DNA from: Acidovorax delafieldii
GTDB taxonomy: Bacteria; Pseudomonadota; Gammaproteobacteria; Burkholderiales; Burkholderiaceae_C
Direction of reading: 5' to 3'
Assembly (NCBI GenBank): GCA_002377855.1
Contig: DFQQ01000030.1
Coordinates: 124,001 to 188,000 of the forward strand
DNA length: 64,000 nt
The notes under the pieces were generated by a model. It was not told the DNA's origin. It saw only the letters and a list, made by a program, of their open reading frames with translations, and did no database searches. Made by a program: the position numbers and the translations under genes. Below are positions 16,023-24,356 of this stretch, in pieces. Positions within the stretch are counted from its first letter, which is position 1, and each line of letters begins with the position of its first letter.

Positions 16023-17132
16023 ATGTCGTTTCTCAAGCTCACGGATGTGACCAAGTTCTATGGCAGCACCTGCGCGGTGCAGGCCATGAACCTCACGGTG
16101 CAAAAGGGCGAATTTGTGTCGCTGCTGGGCCCGTCGGGCTGCGGCAAGACGACCACGCTGCAGATGGTGGCGGGGTTTGAGGCCGTGACCAGTGGGCGCA
16201 TCGAGCTCGATGGCAAGGACATCACCCACGCCAAGGCCAACACGCGGGGGCTGGGCATCGTGTTCCAGAGCTACGCCCTGTTCCCGCACATGACGGTGGC
16301 GGCCAATGTGAGCTTTGGCCTGGAGATGCGCAAGGTGCCCAAGGCAGAGCGCGCCGAGCGCGTGGCCCAAGCGCTGGCGCTGGTGCACCTGGAGCAGCAC
16401 GCCACGCGCTACCCCCGCGAGTTGTCGGGCGGCCAGCGCCAGCGGGTGGCCCTGGCACGTGCGCTGGTGATCGAGCCGCCCGTGCTGCTGCTGGACGAGC
16501 CCCTGTCCAACCTCGACGCCAAGCTGCGCGAGGAGATGCAGTTCGAGCTGCGGCAGATTCAGCGCAAGGTGGGCACCACCACCATCATGGTCACGCACGA
16601 CCAGAGCGAGGCCATGTCCATCAGCGACCGCGTGGTGGTGATGGAAGCGGGCCGCGCCACGCAGATCGACCACCCGCACCGCGTGTACGAACAGCCGCGC
16701 ACGCGCTTTATCTCTACCTTTGTGGGCAAGGCCAACCTGCTGCCGGGCAAGGTGACACACGCGCTGGGGACGCGCACGCAAGTTGCCGTGGGCGGGCTGA
16801 CGCTGGAACTAGACGGCGCCCGCTACCGCCCCGGCGCCGCCGTGCTGCTGAGCGTGCGGCCTGAAAAAGTGCAACTGGTGCCCGCTGTTCAGGGCCGGAT
16901 GAACGGCCAGGTGTGCGAGCGGTTCTTTTTGGGCAGCCAGTGGCTGTACCGTGTGGGCACCCCCGTGGGCGACCTGATGGTGCTGGCACCCAACGATGGC
17001 CGCGCCGCGCTGACCGAAGGCGAGCGCACGGGCGTGGACTGGCCTGACCACTGCATGCGCCTGCTGCCCGCCGACGAAACCGCCCTGGCCGAACTGGAGG
17101 CCGAGGGCGCCACCGCCGAGGTCGCCCCATGA
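16023..17132 (+). CDS. ABC transporter ATP-binding protein, PotA-like
   Basis: 369 aa from the ATG at 16023 (GGAAAGG upstream). Walker A GPSGCGKTTT, Q-loop VFQSYALFPH, signature LSGGQRQRVALARAL, Walker B VLLLDEPLSNLD, H-loop VTHDQSEAM, then a C-terminal TOBE/OB domain (SVRPEKVQLVP). This is the PotA/FbpC/MalK class; with its permeases and binding protein it forms a spermidine/putrescine- or opine-type importer. Its stop overlaps the first permease start (ATGA). Confidence 0.95.
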   Translation: MSFLKLTDVTKFYGSTCAVQAMNLTVQKGEFVSLLGPSGCGKTTTLQMVAGFEAVTSGRIELDGKDITHAKANTRGLGIVFQSYALFPHMTVAANVSFGLEMRKVPKAERAERVAQALALVHLEQHATRYPRELSGGQRQRVALARALVIEPPVLLLDEPLSNLDAKLREEMQFELRQIQRKVGTTTIMVTHDQSEAMSISDRVVVMEAGRATQIDHPHRVYEQPRTRFISTFVGKANLLPGKVTHALGTRTQVAVGGLTLELDGARYRPGAAVLLSVRPEKVQLVPAVQGRMNGQVCERFFLGSQWLYRVGTPVGDLMVLAPNDGRAALTEGERTGVDWPDHCMRLLPADETALAELEAEGATAEVAP

Positions 17133-18001
17133 GCCTGGCCACCACCTTGCTGCACAAAAAGGCCGCGCCTTGGTGGCTTTCCGGCCCTGCGGTGCTGTTG
17201 TTCACGGTGCTCTTGCTGGTGCCGCTGGCACTCACGGCGGTGCTGTCGTTCAACGCCTTCGATCCGGCCACGGGAGTGAAACCGGGGGAATTCACGCTGG
17301 AGCACTACGCCCATGTGTTCACCGATTCGTACTACCACGCCATCTTCTGGCGCACGTTTTGGATTGCGGGCCTGGTCACGCTGATCTGCGTGCTGATTGG
17401 CGCGCCGGAGGCCTACATCCTGAGCCGCATGGGCAACCCCTGGCGCTCCATCTTGCTGCTGGTGGTGTTGGCGCCGCTGCTGGTGTCGGTGGTGGTGCGC
17501 GCCTTTGGCTGGAGCATGCTGCTGGGGCCCGAGGGGCTGGTGAATGGTCTGTTCGGGCTGCTGGGGTTTGGCCCGGTGAAGATGCTCTATACCGAGATTG
17601 CGGTGGTCATCGCCCTGGTGCATGTGATGCTGCCCTTCATGGTGATCCCTGTGTGGACCTCGCTGCAAAAGCTCGACCCCGGCGTGGAAAACGCCGCCCT
17701 GTCGCTACAGGCAGCACCTTTCACCACCCTGCGACGCATCGTGTTGCCGCAGGTGCTGCCGGGCATTTTGTCGGGCAGCCTGATCGTATTCGGGCTGGCA
17801 GCTAGTTCGTTTGCCATCCCCGGCCTGCTGGGCGGGCGGCGGCTGAAGATGGTGGCCACGGTGGTGTACGACGAGTACCTGCACGAGCTGAACTGGCCCC
17901 TGGGCGCAGCGATTGCGCTGACGCTGCTGGTGGCCAACCTGGTGGTCATGCTGAGCTACAACCGGTTGGTTGAAGGCCGCTACAAGAAAGCGTTGGGCTA
18001 A
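17129..18001 (+). CDS. ABC transporter permease, PotB-like
   Basis: 290 aa, about six membrane segments beginning at VLLFTVLLLVPLALTAVLSF. The ATPase-coupling EAA loop is at ENAALSLQAAPFTTLRRIVL. Translationally coupled to the ATPase gene by a four-base overlap. It forms the membrane channel with the second permease. Confidence 0.94.
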   Translation: MSLATTLLHKKAAPWWLSGPAVLLFTVLLLVPLALTAVLSFNAFDPATGVKPGEFTLEHYAHVFTDSYYHAIFWRTFWIAGLVTLICVLIGAPEAYILSRMGNPWRSILLLVVLAPLLVSVVVRAFGWSMLLGPEGLVNGLFGLLGFGPVKMLYTEIAVVIALVHVMLPFMVIPVWTSLQKLDPGVENAALSLQAAPFTTLRRIVLPQVLPGILSGSLIVFGLAASSFAIPGLLGGRRLKMVATVVYDEYLHELNWPLGAAIALTLLVANLVVMLSYNRLVEGRYKKALG

Positions 18002-18010
18002 ATATGACAG

Positions 18011-18087
18011 CCCCCACGCTCCATCACTTCGTGTATTCGCTGCCCCCCGAGGGGGCGCAGGCCTCCCTTGGGGCGGCCCGGCGGGAG
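18011..18087. repeat. GC-rich palindromic repeat inside the ABC operon
   Basis: Fills the 95-bp gap between the two permease genes. It contains CCCCCCGAGGGGGC and CCTTGGGGCGGCCCGG, able to form stable hairpins. I recognise this kind of sequence as interspersed in Comamonadaceae genomes (prior knowledge, not checked). It could attenuate or stabilise the message between two otherwise coupled genes. Confidence 0.55.
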
Positions 18088-18096
18088 TCCTGATCC

Positions 18097-18891
18097 ATGC
18101 AAAAAAACGGCCCCCTCGCCCTCGCATTCAACGCGCTGGTCATCACCTTCATGCTCGCCCCCTTGCTGGTGGTGTGCATCGTGGCGTTCACGCCGCACAA
18201 CACACTGACGCTGCCCACCACCGAGTTCTCGCTGCGCTGGTTCAAGGCGGTGTTCGAGCACCCGGACTTTATGCAGTCGTTCTGGAACAGCCTGTGGCTG
18301 GCGCTGGCCTCGGCCACGCTGGCCACGGTGCTGGCAGTGCCTGCGGGCATTGCCATCACGCGCTACGAGTTTGCGGGGCGCGGCTTTCTCAACGGCCTGT
18401 TTCTGTCGCCGCTCATCATTCCGCATCTGGTGCTGGGCGTGGCCCTGCTGCGCCTGTTTGCGCTGCTGGGCGGCACCGGCAGCTTTGGCTGGCTGGTGTT
18501 TGCGCATGCGCTCATCGTCACGCCCTACACGCTGCGGCTAGTGGTGGCGGCGCTGGTGGGCTTTGACCGCAGCGCCGAGCACGCCGCGCTGTCGCTGGGC
18601 GCCAGCCAGGCCACGGTGTTCACGCGCATCACGCTGCCGATGATCCTGCCCGGTGTGACGGGCGGCTGGATGCTGGCCTTCATCAACAGCTTTGACGAGG
18701 TGACCATGTCGATCTTTGTCACCTCGCCCAGCACCGTGACGCTGCCGGTGCGCATGTATATGTACGCCACCGAGTCGATTGACCCGCTGATGGCGGCTGT
18801 GTCTGCGCTGATGGTGGGCCTGACAGCCTTCGCCATGGTGCTGCTGGACCGCGTGTACGGGCTGGACCGCGTTTTGGTGGGGAAGAAGTAA
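18097..18891 (+). CDS. ABC transporter permease, PotC-like
   Basis: 264 aa, about six membrane segments (first at ALVITFMLAPLLVVCIVAF). EAA loop at EHAALSLGASQATVFTRITL. Partner of the PotB-like permease. The next gene starts directly after its stop codon. Confidence 0.94.
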   Translation: MQKNGPLALAFNALVITFMLAPLLVVCIVAFTPHNTLTLPTTEFSLRWFKAVFEHPDFMQSFWNSLWLALASATLATVLAVPAGIAITRYEFAGRGFLNGLFLSPLIIPHLVLGVALLRLFALLGGTGSFGWLVFAHALIVTPYTLRLVVAALVGFDRSAEHAALSLGASQATVFTRITLPMILPGVTGGWMLAFINSFDEVTMSIFVTSPSTVTLPVRMYMYATESIDPLMAAVSALMVGLTAFAMVLLDRVYGLDRVLVGKK

Positions 18892-19203
18892 ATGGGCACG
18901 ACTTCCATGACTGTGAACACAGCCCTGCTCCACCGCGTGGCAGAAAAAGACCGCGCCCCCGTGCCCTTCATGCTCGATGGCGAACCTGCCACTGCACTCG
19001 AAGGCGATACGGTGCTCACGGCCATCCTCACGCACCGCGCCCAATTGCGCCGCAACGAGTTCAGCCACGAGCCGCGTGCAGGCTTTTGCCTGATGGGTGC
19101 GTGCCAGGACTGCTGGGTGATGACTGCCACGGGCGAACGGCTGCGGTCTTGCGCCACCTTTATCCAGGCAGGGATGCAGCTGACCACCGGAGCGCCCGCA
19201 TGA
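18892..19203 (+). CDS. (2Fe-2S)-binding subunit, HcnA/OoxB-small-subunit-like
   Basis: 103 aa. A plant-type ferredoxin fold with cysteines in GFCLMGACQDC (C-x4-C-x2-C) and a fourth at RLRSC, the spacing of HcnA and the gamma subunits of D-hydroxyproline dehydrogenase (LhpF type). It would pass electrons between the flavin subunits. ATG at 18892 abuts the permease stop; an alternative start at 18907 (MTVNTALL) is possible. Its stop overlaps the next start (ATGA). Confidence 0.9.
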   Translation: MGTTSMTVNTALLHRVAEKDRAPVPFMLDGEPATALEGDTVLTAILTHRAQLRRNEFSHEPRAGFCLMGACQDCWVMTATGERLRSCATFIQAGMQLTTGAPA

Positions 19204-20588
19204 CCGCCCCCACCTTGCAACCCGTGATCGTGGGCGCAGGCCCTGCGGGCATTCGCGCTGCGCAAACGCTGGTGGCGCATGGTGTGCGGCCTGTGGTGAT
19301 TGACGAGTCTGCACGCAGCGGCGGGCAGATCTACCGCCGCCCGCCCGCCCACTTTGCCCGCAGCGCGCAAACGCTGTACGGCACCGAGGCATCGCGCGCC
19401 ACCCATTTACACAGCACCTTCGAGAGGCTGCAGGCGCAGATCGACTACCAACCCGACAGCCTGGTGTGGAACGCCCAAGGCGGCATGCTCGATGTGCTGC
19501 ATGGCCCCACGCAGACCACGCGCACAGTACCTTACGGCCAGCTCATTGTGGCCAGCGGTGCGACTGACCGGGTGCTGCCGGTGCCCGGCTGGACGCTGCC
19601 CGGCGTGTACACGCTGGGCGGCGCGCAAGTGGCGCTCAAATTCCAGGGCTGCACCATTGGCCGCAATGTGGTGCTGATGGGCACCGGGCCGCTGCTGTAC
19701 CTGGTGGCGTACCAATATGCCAAGGCGGGTACCAAGGTCGCTGCAGTGCTCGACACCGCCCACTTTGCCGACCAGCTGGCCGCCCTGCCCGGCATGCTCA
19801 CGCAGCCCGCCGTGCTGGCCAAGGGCCTGTATTACGTGGGCTGGCTGCGCGCACATGGCGTGGCGGTGCACACCGGCGTGCGGCCCGTGCGCGTGGAGGG
19901 CGACAAGCGGGTGAACGCCGTGGTGTGGAGTGACGGCCAGGCCGAGCACACCGTGCCGTGCGATGCCGTGGGCTTTGGCTACGCCCTGCGGTCCGAAACC
20001 CAGCTGGCCGACCTGCTGGGCTGCCGCTTTGCCTGGGCCCCCATGCACCGCGCTCATCTGCCCGAGCGCGACAGCGCAGGCCGCACCATCGTGCCGGGCG
20101 TGTACCTGGCGGGCGACGGCGCGGGCATCATGGGTGCGGATGCGGCCGAGTGGGCTGGCGAGCGCGCGGCGCTGGCGCTGCTGGCTGACCATGGCGTGAA
20201 GGTCGATGTCGCACGCGCTGCAGAGCTGGAACGCAAGCTGACGAAACTGATGCCCTTCAGGCAAGGGCTGGAGCGCGCCTTTCCCTTCCCCAGCGACTGG
20301 GCCGCGCACGCGCCCGATGCGCTGGTGGTGTGCCGCTGCGAAAACATCACCGCCGGCGAGCTGCGCGCCTGTGCCCGCGATGCCGGCGCCGACGAGATGA
20401 ACCGCCTCAAGGCCCTGACCCGCGTGGGCATGGGCCGTTGCCAGGGTCGCATGTGCGGTGTGGCGGCGGCGGAAATTCTGGCCCAGGCCACGGGCAAGCC
20501 GATTGATGCGGTCGGACGGCTGCGCGGGCAAGCGCCGATCAAGCCCATCCCCATCCACCTGCAAGCCCAGGCGGAGGCTGCCGAATGA
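19200..20588 (+). CDS. FAD/NAD(P)-binding dehydrogenase subunit with BFD-type [2Fe-2S] site (HcnB/OoxA-like)
   Basis: 462 aa from the ATG at 19200. N-terminal FAD motif PVIVGAGPAGIRAAQTL, a second nucleotide-binding motif GRNVVLMGTGPLLYLVA near 160, and a C-terminal Cys cluster VVCRCENITAGEL ... GRCQGRMCG that fits the BFD-like iron-sulphur domain of HcnB, octopine/nopaline oxidase A and LhpE-type subunits. Overlaps both neighbours by four bases, so the three subunits are made together. It should form a membrane-associated flavoenzyme complex oxidising an amine, imino acid or opine. Confidence 0.9.
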   Translation: MTAPTLQPVIVGAGPAGIRAAQTLVAHGVRPVVIDESARSGGQIYRRPPAHFARSAQTLYGTEASRATHLHSTFERLQAQIDYQPDSLVWNAQGGMLDVLHGPTQTTRTVPYGQLIVASGATDRVLPVPGWTLPGVYTLGGAQVALKFQGCTIGRNVVLMGTGPLLYLVAYQYAKAGTKVAAVLDTAHFADQLAALPGMLTQPAVLAKGLYYVGWLRAHGVAVHTGVRPVRVEGDKRVNAVVWSDGQAEHTVPCDAVGFGYALRSETQLADLLGCRFAWAPMHRAHLPERDSAGRTIVPGVYLAGDGAGIMGADAAEWAGERAALALLADHGVKVDVARAAELERKLTKLMPFRQGLERAFPFPSDWAAHAPDALVVCRCENITAGELRACARDAGADEMNRLKALTRVGMGRCQGRMCGVAAAEILAQATGKPIDAVGRLRGQAPIKPIPIHLQAQAEAAE

Positions 20589-21751
20589 CCACCACCCGAA
20601 CCATCGACACCGACGTTGCCATTGTGGGCGGCGGCATCATGGGCGCATCGGCCGCGCTGGCGCTGCGACGCAAAGGCGTGAGCGTGGTGCTGCTGGAGCG
20701 CGACCTGTGCGGCTCGCGGTCCAGCGGTGTGAACTACGGCGGCGTGCGCCGCCAGGGTCGCCCGGTGAGCCAGCTGCCGCTGGCGCAACGCGCGCACCAA
20801 GTGTGGGCCAACCTGCCTGCGCTGATTGGCACCGGTGGCGAATACCAACGCAGCGGGCACTTCAAGATTGGCCGCAGCGAGGCGGACATGGCTGCGCTGG
20901 AAGCCTACGCCAACCTGAGCCGCGACTTCGACCTGGGCATTCAACTGATCTCCGGCACCACGCTGCGCGAGCGCTGCCCCTGGCTGGGCGGGCGCGCCGT
21001 GGGCGGATCGCTATGCCCCGATGACGGCCAGGCCAACCCGCGCCTGGTGTCGCCCGCCTTTGCGCTGGCTGCGCGGCGTGCGGGTGCACAGATTCTGGAA
21101 CGCACACCGATGACCTCGGTGGAGCACGGCGGCAAGGTATTCACTGTGCGCTCGGGCACCGCCCTGACGGTGCGTGCGCCCGTGCTCATCAACTGCGCAG
21201 GCGCCTGGGCCGGTGCGCTGGCCGCGCAATTTGGCGAGGCTGTGCCCATCCACTCCGGCCACCCGGCCATGGCGGTAACCGAGCCCCTGCCCTTTTTCAT
21301 GCACTGGAGCCTGGGCGTGGAAGGCGGCGGCATCTACTGCCGTCAGGTGGCGCGCGGCAACTTGGTGATGGGCGGCGGGTCCGGCGTGGCGCTGGACGCC
21401 GACCGCGCCCGATCAGAACGCAGCGCCATCGCCACGCTGGCCGTGCAGGCCGTGGAGCTGCTGCCCGCCCTGAAGAACGCGCACTTCATCCGCACCTGGA
21501 GCGGCACCGAAGGCTACCTGCCCGACCGCCAGCCCGTGCTGGGCAAAAGCAGCACCACGCCGGGCCTGATCCACGGCTTTGGCTTTGCCGGTGCGGGCTT
21601 TCAGATTGGCCCCGGTGTGGGCGAGGTGCTGGCCGAGCTGGCGCGCGACGGCCGCAGCACCACGCCGATCGAGGCGTTTGCCATCGAACGATTTCTCACC
21701 CCGTCCCAAGCTGCAGTGGCTGAAGTGGCCAGCACTACCGCGGCCCACTGA
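20585..21751 (+). CDS. DAO-family FAD oxidoreductase, catalytic subunit (HcnC/OoxB/LhpB-like)
   Basis: 388 aa. FAD motif DVAIVGGGIMGASAALALRR, acidic VVLLERD, an SSGVNYGGVRRQGR flavin-contact loop and a C-terminal GYLPDRQPVLG / HGFGFAGAGFQIGPGVG segment. This is the substrate-oxidising beta subunit of the heterotrimer with the two preceding genes. Candidate substrates by family are opines, D-hydroxyproline, other N-substituted amino acids, or glycine (cyanide synthase); sequence alone does not decide. The PotABCD-type importer in the same operon argues for a cationic amine or opine. Confidence 0.9.
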   Translation: MTTTRTIDTDVAIVGGGIMGASAALALRRKGVSVVLLERDLCGSRSSGVNYGGVRRQGRPVSQLPLAQRAHQVWANLPALIGTGGEYQRSGHFKIGRSEADMAALEAYANLSRDFDLGIQLISGTTLRERCPWLGGRAVGGSLCPDDGQANPRLVSPAFALAARRAGAQILERTPMTSVEHGGKVFTVRSGTALTVRAPVLINCAGAWAGALAAQFGEAVPIHSGHPAMAVTEPLPFFMHWSLGVEGGGIYCRQVARGNLVMGGGSGVALDADRARSERSAIATLAVQAVELLPALKNAHFIRTWSGTEGYLPDRQPVLGKSSTTPGLIHGFGFAGAGFQIGPGVGEVLAELARDGRSTTPIEAFAIERFLTPSQAAVAEVASTTAAH

Positions 21752-21784
21752 CCACCTGGTTGATCCCGCATGAATCAACTCCAA

Positions 21785-21890
21785 CCGTTCGCGCTGAGCC
21801 CTTCGACAGGCTCAGGACGGGCTTGTCGAAGCGCCGCGCAAGGCTTCGACAAGCCCGTCCTGAGCCTGTCGAAGGGCTCAGCCCGAACGG
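21785..21890. repeat. 48-bp near-perfect inverted repeat (REP-like hairpin)
   Basis: Arms 21785-21832 and 21843-21890 match at 47 of 48 positions around a 10-base loop. Each arm carries the unit CCCTTCGACAGGCTCAGGAC also seen near 11241. It lies between the last dehydrogenase subunit and the binding-protein gene, so transcripts reading through would fold into a very stable stem. Confidence 0.9.
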
Positions 21891-21990
21891 ATATTGCAAG
21901 TGCACCGATCAAACGCGCCGATGCCGAATCCATTGCCACCGGGCAGTTAGACCCACGTCACCCCCCTCCCCCACCAGAAAGGAAACCACC

Positions 21991-23061
21991 ATGACCTTCG
22001 CCCCTCGTATTGCAAGTCGCACCCGCCGCGCTCTCCTCACGGCAGCTGCACTGGCCACCGTGGCCTCCGCAGGCACCGCTACCGCGCAGACCAAAACGCT
22101 GTACATCGGCATGAACGGCGGCACCATGGAGAAGGCGTACACACAGTACGTGTTCCCGGCGTTTGAAAAGCTGCACGGGGCCAAGGTGGTGGTGGTGCCC
22201 GGCACGTCCTCGGACATCCTGGCCAAGGCCCAGGCCAACAAGGACAAGCCGCAGATGCACGTGATGTTTCTGGACGACGGCATCATGGTGCGCGCCATGG
22301 GCATGGGCCTGTGCGAAAAGCAAAAACCCAACCCCCACCTGAACGACATCTACCCGGCCGCCCGCTTCAAGGACGACCTGGCCAGCGGCGTGAGCCTGGG
22401 CATGACCGGCATTGCCTACAACACCAAGATGTTTGCCGAAAAGGGCTGGGCCGCACCCACGTCGTGGATGGACTTTGCCGACCCTAAGTACAAGGGCAAG
22501 GTGGTGTTCCAGTCCATGCCTTCGTCGTCGTTCGGGCTGCACGGCTTTTTGATGTTCAACCGCATCCAGGGCGGCAACGACAAGAATGTGGAGCCAGGCT
22601 TTGCCAATTGGGCCAAGACGATTGGCCCGAACGTGCTGGAGTACATCCCCAGCTCGGCCAAGATTTCGGAGATGGTGCAAACCGGTGAAGCCGCCCTGTT
22701 CCCGCTCACCCCCACCGGCGTGGCTGCGCTCAAGGTGAAGGGCATTCCGGTGGAATACGCCCAGCCCAAGGAAGGCTCGGTGGTGCTGATGACTGGCCAG
22801 TGCGTGATCGCCAAGAACAGCGAGCCCGAACTGGCCCAGAAGCTGGCGGAGTTTCTGCTGAGCCCCCTGGCCCAGGCCAACGTGCTGCAGTTTGGCGCGC
22901 AGATCCCTACCAACCCGAAAGCTCCGGCGGTGGGCGAAGGCGCCGAGCAGGTCGCCAAGATCAACCAGTGGATGAAGAACGCCGTGACGCTGGACTGGGA
23001 CAGCGTGAATGCCAACCGGCCCGCCTGGAACGCGCGCTGGAACAAGACCATCGAACGCTGA
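21991..23061 (+). CDS. Periplasmic substrate-binding protein, PotD-like
   Basis: 356 aa from the ATG at 21991, with AGAAAGGAAAC upstream. A twin-arginine-looking but probably Sec signal peptide (SRTRRALLTAAALATVASAG, cleavage near TATAQ) is followed by a type II binding fold (KTLYIGMNGGTMEKAYTQYV; GMTGIAYNTKMF; GEAALFPLTPTG). It belongs with spermidine/putrescine and related extracellular binding proteins. It completes the importer encoded from 16023, although separated from it by the oxidase genes and a large hairpin. Confidence 0.93.
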   Translation: MTFAPRIASRTRRALLTAAALATVASAGTATAQTKTLYIGMNGGTMEKAYTQYVFPAFEKLHGAKVVVVPGTSSDILAKAQANKDKPQMHVMFLDDGIMVRAMGMGLCEKQKPNPHLNDIYPAARFKDDLASGVSLGMTGIAYNTKMFAEKGWAAPTSWMDFADPKYKGKVVFQSMPSSSFGLHGFLMFNRIQGGNDKNVEPGFANWAKTIGPNVLEYIPSSAKISEMVQTGEAALFPLTPTGVAALKVKGIPVEYAQPKEGSVVLMTGQCVIAKNSEPELAQKLAEFLLSPLAQANVLQFGAQIPTNPKAPAVGEGAEQVAKINQWMKNAVTLDWDSVNANRPAWNARWNKTIER

Positions 23062-23107
23062 TTGCCGGCCGCCGCCGCTGTGCTGCGGGCGCAGCCGCCC
23101 GCAGTGC

Positions 23108-23836
23108 TCAGTAGTGCAGGTGGGCAGCAGTGCCGCCGCCGGCAGGCCGGGCGACTGGCCCGGCTGGCGCGGGCGCGGTGCGCCGGGGGCGCGGCACCAC
23201 GCTCAGCTGCATGGTCTCCAGCACCGGCGCCGGTTGCACTTGCAGGCTCTTTCGGGGCAAGTCCACCAACTGCTCTGCGTGCCACACGCGCACCTGGGCC
23301 GCGCCTTCCGGCACGGCCACAAAACGGGCAATGCCATCGGTGTCGGTTTTGAGCGTCCAGGCCGAATCGGCGACGAACACATGCCCTCGCATGGAACCAT
23401 GCAGGTGGCAGCCCAGCAACAGCACGCCGGGCTGGCGCAATTCCACCTCCGCCGCCTGAGCGGTCTGTCCATCGGCCTTACCGGACAGCCGCATTTCAAA
23501 GCCGTCGCTACTGCCGCCCCCAGCCGTGCCCGAAGCACCCACCGGGGTGCCGCGCACATGGTGATCCCACCGGTCCTGGTTGGTAAAGCGAATGGTGGTG
23601 CCTGGCGCCACCACGGTGAGCGCTGGCACAAAGCGCATCCGCTCCTGCTCGATGGTGGGGCTGGCCTGCCGCAGATGGGGCGCGCCCACGCTGCCCGCTG
23701 CGGGGTAGAGGGCCACCACGGCATCGGGCACGGGCTTGCCGTCTCGGTCCAGCACCTGTATTTGCACATTTGCGGCCCTGGCGCCCGCAGATAAAGCGCC
23801 AGCAGCTATCAAAAATATAGCGAAAGCAGATTTCAT
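23108..23836 (-). CDS. Exported amicyanin-like cupredoxin (methylamine-utilisation-like protein)
   Basis: 242 aa from the ATG at 23836, two bases after the globin stop. A signal peptide of about 21 residues is largely encoded by an interspersed repeat. The mature protein has an N-terminal carboxypeptidase-regulatory-like beta region (VQIQVLDRDGKPVPDAVVAL) and a cupredoxin fold: a ligand His in WDHHVRG (92/93) and the loop CHLHGSM giving Cys143, His146, Met149, the tight C-x2-H-x2-M spacing of amicyanin. All four type 1 copper ligands are therefore present. The tail is Pro/Ala rich and ends AAHLHY. Probably a periplasmic electron carrier or copper sensor acting with the globin and DUF3034 protein. 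Confidence 0.82.
   Translation of the reverse strand: MKSAFAIFLIAAGALSAGARAANVQIQVLDRDGKPVPDAVVALYPAAGSVGAPHLRQASPTIEQERMRFVPALTVVAPGTTIRFTNQDRWDHHVRGTPVGASGTAGGGSSDGFEMRLSGKADGQTAQAAEVELRQPGVLLLGCHLHGSMRGHVFVADSAWTLKTDTDGIARFVAVPEGAAQVRVWHAEQLVDLPRKSLQVQPAPVLETMQLSVVPRPRRTAPAPAGPVARPAGGGTAAHLHY
23781..23822. repeat. Interspersed mini-repeat inside the cupredoxin signal peptide
   Basis: GCGCCCGCAGATAAAGCGCC followed by AGCAGCTATCAAAAATATAG. Its core (GCGC...AGCAGCTAT...AATATAG) recurs in this window at 32060, 40255 (reverse), 42182, 43044 (reverse), 52633 and 56729. Here it encodes the hydrophobic core AIFLIAAGALSAGA. Confidence 0.7.
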
Positions 23837-23838
23837 GG

Positions 23839-24312
23839 TCAGCGCACCGTGATGATGTCGCGGTGCATGGGCCCCAGCAGCGCCAGCAGGCGATTCTGTT
23901 GCGCAAACGGTATGCCTTGCGCAGCCATGGCAGCCTGCAGCACTTCCACCAGAGCGTTGAAATGGGCCTTGGTAATGTCCATGTCGGCATGGGCCGACTT
24001 CATGTCGGCGCCTTCGTACTGGCATGGCCCTCCGCTCAGATGGCAGATCTGGTCGGTCAGGGTGTCCTTGAGTGCCTGGGGTTTTGTGTCCTTGAAATGG
24101 CTGCCGATGCGCGGGTCTTTCACTGCGCGCTCCACAAAGACGTCCATCAGACGGGAGATGCCGGCTTTCTCGCCCAGCGCTTGGTACAGCCCTGCAGGGG
24201 CTCGTGCATCAGGGCGGGCAGTGGGCGTGGTGGCAGAGGCCGTCTGCCCGGCGGCAGGCATGGCGATCAGGCAGGCTGCGGCGACAGCCCATGCGGGGTG
24301 AAGCAAGGTCAT
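23839..24312 (-). CDS. Exported group 1 truncated haemoglobin
   Basis: 157 aa from the ATG at 24312, with AGGAG upstream. A signal peptide (HPAWAVAAACLIAMPAAGQ) precedes a 2-on-2 globin fold: GLYQALGEKAGISRLMDVFV (A/B helices), RIGSHFKDTKP, DQICHLSGGPCQYEG and the proximal haem ligand His117 in DITKAHFNALV. Export of a truncated globin is uncommon; two cysteines (90, 97) might pair in the periplasm. Between the cupredoxin and DUF3034 genes in one apparent operon. Possible roles: periplasmic haem-based redox, NO or O2 chemistry. Confidence 0.87.
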   Translation of the reverse strand: MTLLHPAWAVAAACLIAMPAAGQTASATTPTARPDARAPAGLYQALGEKAGISRLMDVFVERAVKDPRIGSHFKDTKPQALKDTLTDQICHLSGGPCQYEGADMKSAHADMDITKAHFNALVEVLQAAMAAQGIPFAQQNRLLALLGPMHRDIITVR

Positions 24313-24356
24313 GGTGAACTCCTGGACAGGGGTGGTGTGCGTGAAGCGGACGCGCA

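Noticed and set aside
18892..21751. Hydrogen cyanide synthase (hcnABC) as a firm assignment
   Set aside because: The subunit architecture fits, but the same architecture serves opine and hydroxyproline dehydrogenases, and the operon includes a polyamine/opine-type importer.
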